Positions 59,324 to 64,000 of a stretch of 64,000 nt of DNA are shown here, piece after piece. The stretch comes from Alitta virens. Its lineage: Eukaryota; Annelida; Polychaeta; Phyllodocida; Nereididae. Both the position numbers and the translations under genes were made by a program. A model generated the notes under the pieces. It saw nothing but the letters and a program-made list of their open reading frames with translations, was not told the origin of the DNA and did not search any database. The stretch covers positions 62,287,829 through 62,351,828 of the forward strand of contig OW028573.1 in the NCBI GenBank assembly GCA_932294295.1, written 5' to 3'. Position 1 is the first letter of the stretch. Every line of letters starts with the position of its first letter.

Positions 59324-62300
59324 TCAACTTCCAAGGTGACAGCATTTGAGCATGCCACCAGCACACATCATACACAGTTTCCCAACACTCCCTTGACCTT
59401 TCTGAACTGGCATGTTACAGTTGATGCAGTTTTTGACTGGACTGGCCATCCTGTGTCCAGCATGGAAGGAACAGATCCTGGCCTCTTGGGTTCTTGGTCC
59501 ATTTGCATTATTGCCACACACAGTACAAGCCCATGATGCAGGGAGAGTGGGAGCCAGTACTCCGGGTTTCTGGCTGCACATTTTGCACAGGATGAACTCA
59601 GCACTGTTGTTCGTGCCTTGGATGGGATTTTTGCATCGTAGTTTCTGAAGAAGTGAACCAGAAACAATACTTACACACTGGCGGATTTGAGGGGGGGGGG
59701 GGTTTGGGGGTTGCAACCCCCCCCCCCCCCCTTGGCCTAGTACATTCTAATTGAAAAATATTACAAAACTCAGCGGTCCCCGCAATACATTTTAATTTGT
59801 GAACCCCCTCCCCCAACGAAAAATGTTCTGGATCCGCCACTGGTCACAGGTATTACAATATTTCGTTATGGGTGAATAATTTCTGAGATGAAGCAGATTT
59901 CCTCCCAAGAGCACAAAACACCTCTTTATGCTATATTAATTATAATAGATTTTGGCATTATTGTTGAATGATACTCACGTTTATGATTTCTTGTTTATAG
60001 AAAGGTTGTGCAAACATTGAGGTTTTGTTCTGACGGAAAAATGAGACCAATCTGCAATTTTAGGATAGAAGAAAGAATTGTAATAAATAAATATACATAT
60101 AAATAGTAACATAGTAAATATCAACCAACTACAGTATTTTCACCTTGTGTGGATCCCTGCCTCCACGAGTTGGTAAGGAAGTTCAGAGGCAACGAATGAG
60201 TGGTGAGGACATTTGGTCTCCAGGTAGTTAGCAAGATTCAATCTCCACTTTGATTTGGCTGCTTGGTCTGGCAAGAGCATTTCATCTACCACCTGCAAAA
60301 ATTTCAATTATTATGTCTCAAATTTCTATAGTTATTTAAAAAATCAGTTGCAAATGGCAATAGGAACTTGTAAAGATCCCTATGTACAGGCTTTTAAAGC
60401 TCTCCATAAGTATGGTACAACCTCACAAATCAGTAACCTCAATATTAAGATAAATTGCTTCAGCTCAATCAGTTGCTTTCAGTATAATAAATTCAATCAT
60501 AAAGCATCTCTGCTTCAAGATACTAGTACACTTAAAACCTCAAGGAAAGTGCATAATAAAAGCACTGGGTAATATTGATTTTGGCCTGATTTTACCTAAT
60601 GTCTGAAACGTTTGCATCTTTGATCCATTTCTTTGTTTTCTTTTTTCCAAGTTTCATATAAAATAATATATATACAGTCTTCAAATTCTACATCTAAACT
60701 GTACCTGATATGTACTTTGATGACAGAACTGAATTAGCGTCAATCTGCCATTCCGATCATAATTCGAAGCATATCGAATGAAGGGTCTTAGGCAGCTTCT
60801 GAGGGTGGCCCATGTCATAAAAGGCATTGCTTCTTTGTCCTCCGGCAGCAGGTTCAACATGTCACTTTCTGGTAGACCTGCCTTCGACACAGCAATAAGG
60901 CAGATAAGCTGGAAAAATATAGACAATATGCATGTATTAAGGGGTAGTTCTATTATAAAATGATAAATCAAAACAATGTAAAAATTTTAAAACACTGACA
61001 TAAAAATGTATGTCCATGTATTAAGGGGTAGTTGCATCAAAAAAGTTATAAATCAAAACAATGTAAAAATTTTAAAACACTGACATAAAAATGTATGTCC
61101 ATGTATTAAGGGGTAGTTGCATCAAAAAAGTTATAAATCAAAACAATGTAAACATTTAAAAAACAATGCCTGTTCAGAACATTTCATAGATGGAGACTAA
61201 TCTCCAGAGGAAGTCGTGTGAATCGAATCCAGAGCCAATGGGATTCCAGAATTCACAAGAGGGTAACTACAGCAGTGTGATTATAATTGACAAGGATTGC
61301 GCAAAAATAGGAAAAGCAAGCAATTTTCTCGTACATTTCCCGCCGGCAAAGATCGCGCTGGGGAGCTACCACAGCGACCTTTGTCCTGAATAGCCTGATT
61401 TTGTGTGATTTTTTTCATCTCAATTCTAATTGGATGCAACAGAAACGTCGCCGTGTAAGATTGCATCTGATTGGCCCATACACTTGTTTTTACCACCAGA
61501 GGACAGCTGCAAGGCTCTCCATAGGTCCAGTTCGCTGGCCCGCTGCGACTAGCTGACGCAGTACGCAGGTAGGGGCTGCCATTAGCCGGGAGGGATTCCT
61601 CCCGGTAGCGTGCGTGCGCATCCTAGGCTTTATCATTGGAAAAGCGTGGACCGGAACGTGTTCCCCAGTCTAAAAATAGCACAGCCGATCAGAAAATTCA
61701 GTGCTTGGCCAATCAGCCATTTGGGAAAGGTAGACCCGACCTGCCTATCGCGTTCAGGCTTAGGCAGGTCCCAGCCAATAGGTCCAGTTGTGAGTTTTGC
61801 CAGCTTATATTATAGATGGCAGCAATTGCAAATCCTCAATGTTTGAGGCCTCAGAGGTCAAGGTGTGGCTCTTAGAGCGACAATGAGAGATGCGTACAGC
61901 AGATTTCATGGAGTTGGAAAATAAGTTCCCAGGGGACATCATGTGAATCAAGACTCGTATTGGCTATAAAGCCGTCCCTCAGCCAATGAGAAACCTGGAT
62001 CCACATGACGTCCTCTGGAGGTAGTTTCCTCCAGAAACAACTTAAAATGTTATGTCTTACTGTCATGTATTAATATTTCAATTTCATAGATCATGTTTCA
62101 TAGTTACTTGTGTGTGAATTTAGTCCTTCTTTGCTTGGCATAATATTCCATTGTCATTTGCATAATTAATGAGGGTGCAACTGGCCCCCACAATCCTTTG
62201 TTTGAATTGACTGTATATATATAGCAAGATCAGACTAGACCTCAGTGAGTTTGGGTGTTTCCACCACAATAAAAACCTCTCTCAACCTATTCCCCTGGAC

Positions 62301-63830
62301 TTGACTCTATTCGGTTCTCCATACATTACATTACCTTGCTCATGGTCCCAGTGTCATCCTCCTTGATGAGACGTTCCATAATGTTGGATTGCAATTTATG
62401 AACGGAGTCAGGCAATGAGATGATCTTGTTGCTGAGGGTTGCAAAATCCCCGAAGACCCTGAGCTCATCACAGGCAAGGTTTAGCCACAAGGGAGTTGCA
62501 GATCCTTCGTTATCTAAAAGAGTCTTCATTTGAAAATCGTCTAGGGCCTGAAATACGTGAAGAGAATGTCAATATGAACGGTATACAGACATTAATCTTA
62601 AGAATCTATACCCCGATACGGATATCATTAAAACAGTGTTGTTTCCTGGAAATTAGTTTCCTGTCTTGAAATTCAATACACCTCCCTCCAAAAATATAAG
62701 ACCACTTAGACCACTATATACATGCTCAAGTAGTGCTGCTTATATTTATGGGGGGTTGTGTAATGCCATAGTTATTCAGGGAGTCATTCAAGGGGCTATA
62801 TGAAGACTAGGATGACCAACAGCTTATACCTAGATCGAATGGGAATCCCATAAGCAACAACTAACCAACATCCTTCGTCCTTCATACCACGTGCCATTAA
62901 GCAACATAACCTCAATTTTAATAGATCATTTTTACATATTGTTTTTACGCCATATCTTCTATGTTTTTATTCACTATATTTTGTTGCATTTTATGTCTTT
63001 TTATATTTCTATTGACCGCCACGAATTACCCCTCCACGTTCTATTCTATTCCATTCAGCAAACTTTATTGAAGTTATTGGTTTAGCATGATACACCATAC
63101 AAACTAACTTTATTGAATTTATTGAAGTACTTGGCAACAATCTCAGCTCTGCTTTCCAGATCCAGGGGTTGCAATGGCAGACAGCGAGGTTTCCTCCAAG
63201 AGATTCTCTCCATGCTATAACTGTGTTTTTTGTTGACACTAATGAGGCATTTAACAGATGCTGGCCATGTGGGCGGCAACCAGCTCAAGTGTCCATGAGA
63301 AGTGGATCCCAGCAACTGCAATAATGGAATAACAATGATTTTATTATACTACCAATTGAATGATTATTTGGGAAATCCAACATGCAAGATAAAGAAAACA
63401 AGGTAAAAGCAACAGTTACTGACACATCTATTTTTTTTTTTATATAGTATGAAAGGAAGGTATGATACTGTCCCAGGCTGTGTGATAAACAATCTGTCTC
63501 ATGCACCCTGGAGCAAATTCTCATAAAACTGTCGATAGATTTCGTGGTAGAATGTTTGATATGATATAACTAAAATGATGTGCTCTGATAGAATGATTAT
63601 TATTTGGATGATATGTGCTGACATTGTGCTGACTCTGGGCCAACATTGAGTAGACATGACACGTTACATGAGTATATAATTAGCATTAATATTTACTTCA
63701 TCCAGGCCATCAATAACCAGCACCAGCTGAGATGGCGACTCTTTCTCTCTTAACTGGTCCAGAGTCTTGACAAGAATGGATTGCTTCTCCACCAAACCCA
63801 TTGTCAGGAGTTTGTCATAGCTTGGTATAT
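59324..63830 (-). CDS. NPHP3-like NACHT/STAND ATPase with C-terminal cysteine-rich zinc-knuckle module (5' part off window)
   Basis: Seven in-phase exons: 63830-63697, 63315-63109, 62547-62335, 60908-60705, 60292-60144, 60051-59979, 59644-59324. The first ends in the Walker B block LVLVIDGLDE; the P-loop lies off-window. SWLPPTWPASVKCLISV and LPLQPLDLESRAEIVAKY follow as in nephrocystin-3-type NACHT domains. Next come PLWLNLACDELRVFG, a winged-helix-like LICLIAVSKAGLPESDML, and FCHQS. The block LANYLETKCPHH...ELPYQLVEAG normally leads into TPR repeats. Here the protein instead ends about 130 residues later in a tail with CKMC, CTVC, CSFH, CINC and CMMC pairs, probably zinc-binding. By family, STAND ATPases are ligand-gated scaffolds in immunity, cilia or signalling; the role here is unknown. 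A hAT MITE fills half of the last intron. The final exon is joined by consensus splice sites, but a transcript should confirm it. Confidence 0.85.
59676..59842. mobile_element. hAT MITE in the last intron of the NACHT gene
   Basis: The left end CACTGGCGGAT and the right end GGATCCGCCACTG are inverted and related to the element at 58652-58804. Poly-G and poly-C runs lie inside the left end. It occupies 167 of the 334 nt of the intron and ends 31 bp from the acceptor at 59645. The target duplication is not resolved. Confidence 0.75.
60931..61171. repeat. 84-85-bp tandem repeat, nearly three copies
   Basis: CATGTATTAAGGGGTAGTT starts units at 60931, 61015 and 61100. The second and third are almost identical over most of their length. 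They lie in the NACHT-gene intron just upstream of the acceptor at 60909. Confidence 0.9.
61189..62034. mobile_element. Possible ~845-bp TIR element with CpG-rich interior, inside a NACHT-gene intron
   Basis: The left end contains CTCCAGAGGAAGTCGTGTGA. The right end, reverse-complemented, contains CTCCAGAGGACGTCATGTGG. Both are preceded by GGA..CTA and followed by an AGCCAAT/ATTGGCT block. The right end (61927-62021) is itself a near-perfect foldback. The interior (about 61470-61830) is rich in CpG and CCAAT/ATTGG motifs, unlike the surrounding AT-rich intron. No transposase frame was seen. Confidence 0.5.
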
Positions 63831-64000
63831 CTGCAATGAAAACACTTGGATTGTAGACCAAATTCAGTGAAGAAGGTATGTCTTTAAAATTTGCATTTAC
63901 TTGTGTAATGCATGTACACTCAACAGCAAAAGAAATTCATCTTGAAATCGTGTGGTCAGTGGGGTCATTCTTGCTATAGCGATTATTGTTTTACCTTAAT

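Noticed and set aside
59645..59716. Extension of the NACHT-gene last exon upstream of 59644
   Set aside because: The frame runs through a splice acceptor into a hAT MITE with poly-G/poly-C; the in-phase upstream exon at 59979-60051 is the better join.

Overview
The window is animal nuclear DNA. It has split genes with GT-AG introns, poly(A) signals, a tRNA with internal promoters, a tRNA-derived SINE, hAT-like elements and long microsatellites. The gene set (vWA/EGF matrix protein, CCDC148, ODF3/CIMAP1, tandem-hotdog thioesterase, NPHP3-like NACHT protein) together with AT-rich intergenic DNA suggests a marine invertebrate. A deuterostome such as an echinoderm, hemichordate or cephalochordate is my guess; the sequence alone does not settle it.

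Layout, left to right. 1-404 (-) is the N-terminus of an unrecognised acidic protein, with a CRE/CCAAT/E-box promoter. 2699-12397 (-) is a 15-exon gene for a secreted 1,292-residue protein with six vWA and three EGF domains; the exons join in one frame. 12.4-37.8 kb holds no recognised gene. It contains a SINE with target-site duplication, a pure (GA)67 tract, hairpins, two nuclear-receptor half-site clusters and dispersed repeats. 37779-45545 (-) is CCDC148 (12 coding exons, 600 aa), with an upstream untranslated exon carrying a short uORF. 48272-49342 (+) is a tandem-hotdog acyl-thioesterase-like gene with an unresolved N-terminus. 51527-53170 (-) is ODF3/CIMAP1 (4 coding exons, 253 aa) with an RFX X-box-like site upstream. 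55554-57317 (+) is a three-exon gene for a 70-residue secreted precursor, predicted to release a 41-residue acidic peptide with a C-x3-C-x10-C-x3-C pattern. 58437-58508 (+) is tRNA-Asp(GTC). 59324-63830 (-) is the 3' half of an NPHP3-like NACHT/STAND gene that ends in a cysteine-rich module with four CxxC knuckles.

The genes do not form a pathway. One link is that ODF3 is a ciliary/flagellar protein with an RFX-like site nearby. The small cysteine-hairpin peptide gene and the NACHT protein with the zinc-knuckle tail are the least conventional items. A palindromic MITE family with ends near ACCCAGATAGCATTCCAAAT recurs three to five times, and two other dispersed repeats each occur twice.
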